From assembly GCA_015485455.1 (NCBI GenBank), contig WFTN01000005.1, positions 1 to 23,489 of the forward strand: a stretch of DNA of 23,489 bases. The letters run 5' to 3'. Each line of letters begins with the position of its first letter. The stretch's first letter is position 1. The notes under the pieces are model-generated. The model saw only the letters and a program-made list of their open reading frames with translations. It was not told where the DNA came from and did no database searches. Shown piece by piece: positions 23,124 through 23,489 of the stretch. This stretch comes from Planctomycetota bacterium (GTDB lineage Bacteria > Planctomycetota > GCA-002687715 > DRQF01). The translations under genes were made by a program, and so were the position numbers.

Positions 23124-23489
23124 ATGCATCTCGATACAACAACACGGGCCCGAGACAAAATCATCCTTCTTCTCAAAATGAAGGGCCCTTTGTCGTCCAG
23201 TAATATGTCTGAGCTATTAGAGATCACTTCGATCGCCGTTCGACAGCATTTGCAAAGCCTCGAAAATGATGGCTTGGTCGCTCACATTCTCAAGAAGGGT
23301 AAAGTTGGTCGTCCAGCCCACATTTGGAGCTTGACGGAAAAGGCCAACGAACACTTCCCGGATAACCATAGTTTGCTGGCAACCCTTTTAGTCGACGGAA
23401 TTCGTGAGAATTTTGGTGAAAGCGGCCTCAAACAAGTCCTGGAATACGTGATCAAGACTCAATCCGAGACTGCTCGGTCTTTATTAGAC
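23124..23489 (+). CDS. SufR-like (COG2345) winged-helix transcriptional regulator, 3' partial
   Basis: The frame opens at ATG 23124 (MHLDTTTRARDKIILLLKMK) and stays open for 122 codons to the window end. The DNA-binding part is visible: GPLSSSNMSELLEITSIAVR then QHLQSLENDGLV, followed by the wing KKGKVGRPAHIWSLTEKA. The FPDNHSLLATLL segment and the GESGLKQVLEYV helix are also typical of the COG2345/SufR group. Family members often repress the suf iron-sulfur assembly genes, sensing their own cluster through cysteines in the C-terminal half. That half lies outside the window, so the cluster cannot be checked. No stronger start exists upstream in this frame. GGGA 9 bases before the ATG is a weak ribosome binding site. 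The gene is divergent from the sigma factor gene. Confidence 0.85.
   Translation, partial: MHLDTTTRARDKIILLLKMKGPLSSSNMSELLEITSIAVRQHLQSLENDGLVAHILKKGKVGRPAHIWSLTEKANEHFPDNHSLLATLLVDGIRENFGESGLKQVLEYVIKTQSETARSLLD

Noticed and set aside
1..23489. Mobile element, CRISPR array, tRNA or rRNA
   Set aside because: No transposase or integrase frames, no regularly spaced repeats, and no tRNA- or rRNA-like sequence were noticed on either strand.

Overview
The window reads as a piece of the chromosome of a free-living, Gram-negative-type bacterium with about 50-55% GC. The best guess is a member of the Planctomycetota or a close relative. This rests on gene content: a serine/threonine kinase fused to RDD membrane domains, a membrane sulfatase-fold enzyme fused to HEAT repeats, large solenoid repeat proteins, and a di-haem peroxidase whose C-terminal beta domain has the look common in secreted planctomycete proteins. 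No rRNA, tRNA, CRISPR array, insertion sequence or phage gene was seen. Coding density is high and no gap between genes exceeds about 220 bases.

Left part (1-7245, plus strand). A secreted subtilisin-like protease, cut by the window edge, ends at a clear intrinsic terminator. Next comes an 841-residue kinase built as kinase-RDD-pseudokinase-RDD, which looks like a duplicated module whose second copy has lost catalysis. A two-gene operon follows: an eight-haem cytochrome c of the hydroxylamine oxidoreductase (HAO) family and, 8 bases downstream, an eight-helix membrane protein made of two homologous halves with matched histidines. This pair is the most novel-looking system here, a possible quinone- or haem-linked nitrogen-oxide redox module.

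Middle part (7273-17030). A secreted di-haem cytochrome c peroxidase-family protein and a secreted TPR/HEAT solenoid protein lie on the minus strand, separated by a good terminator. Then comes a metallophosphatase-fold lipoprotein with incomplete metal-binding motifs. Divergent from it is a 1220-residue membrane protein of the sulfatase/alkaline-phosphatase superfamily carrying HEAT repeats and a C-terminal beta-rich region. These look like envelope proteins, but their substrates cannot be read from sequence.

Right part (17023-23489). Five regulatory genes run on the minus strand: a sigma-70 family factor with unusual -10 recognition residues, a RegB/PrrB-like redox histidine kinase with its RegA/PrrA-like regulator, then a second histidine kinase with a large extracytoplasmic sensor and an overlapping OmpR/PhoB-type regulator. 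Divergent from the sigma gene is the start of a SufR-like (COG2345) regulator, cut by the window end. Redox enzymes at one end and redox regulators at the other suggest, but do not prove, a shared theme of respiratory and iron-sulfur control.
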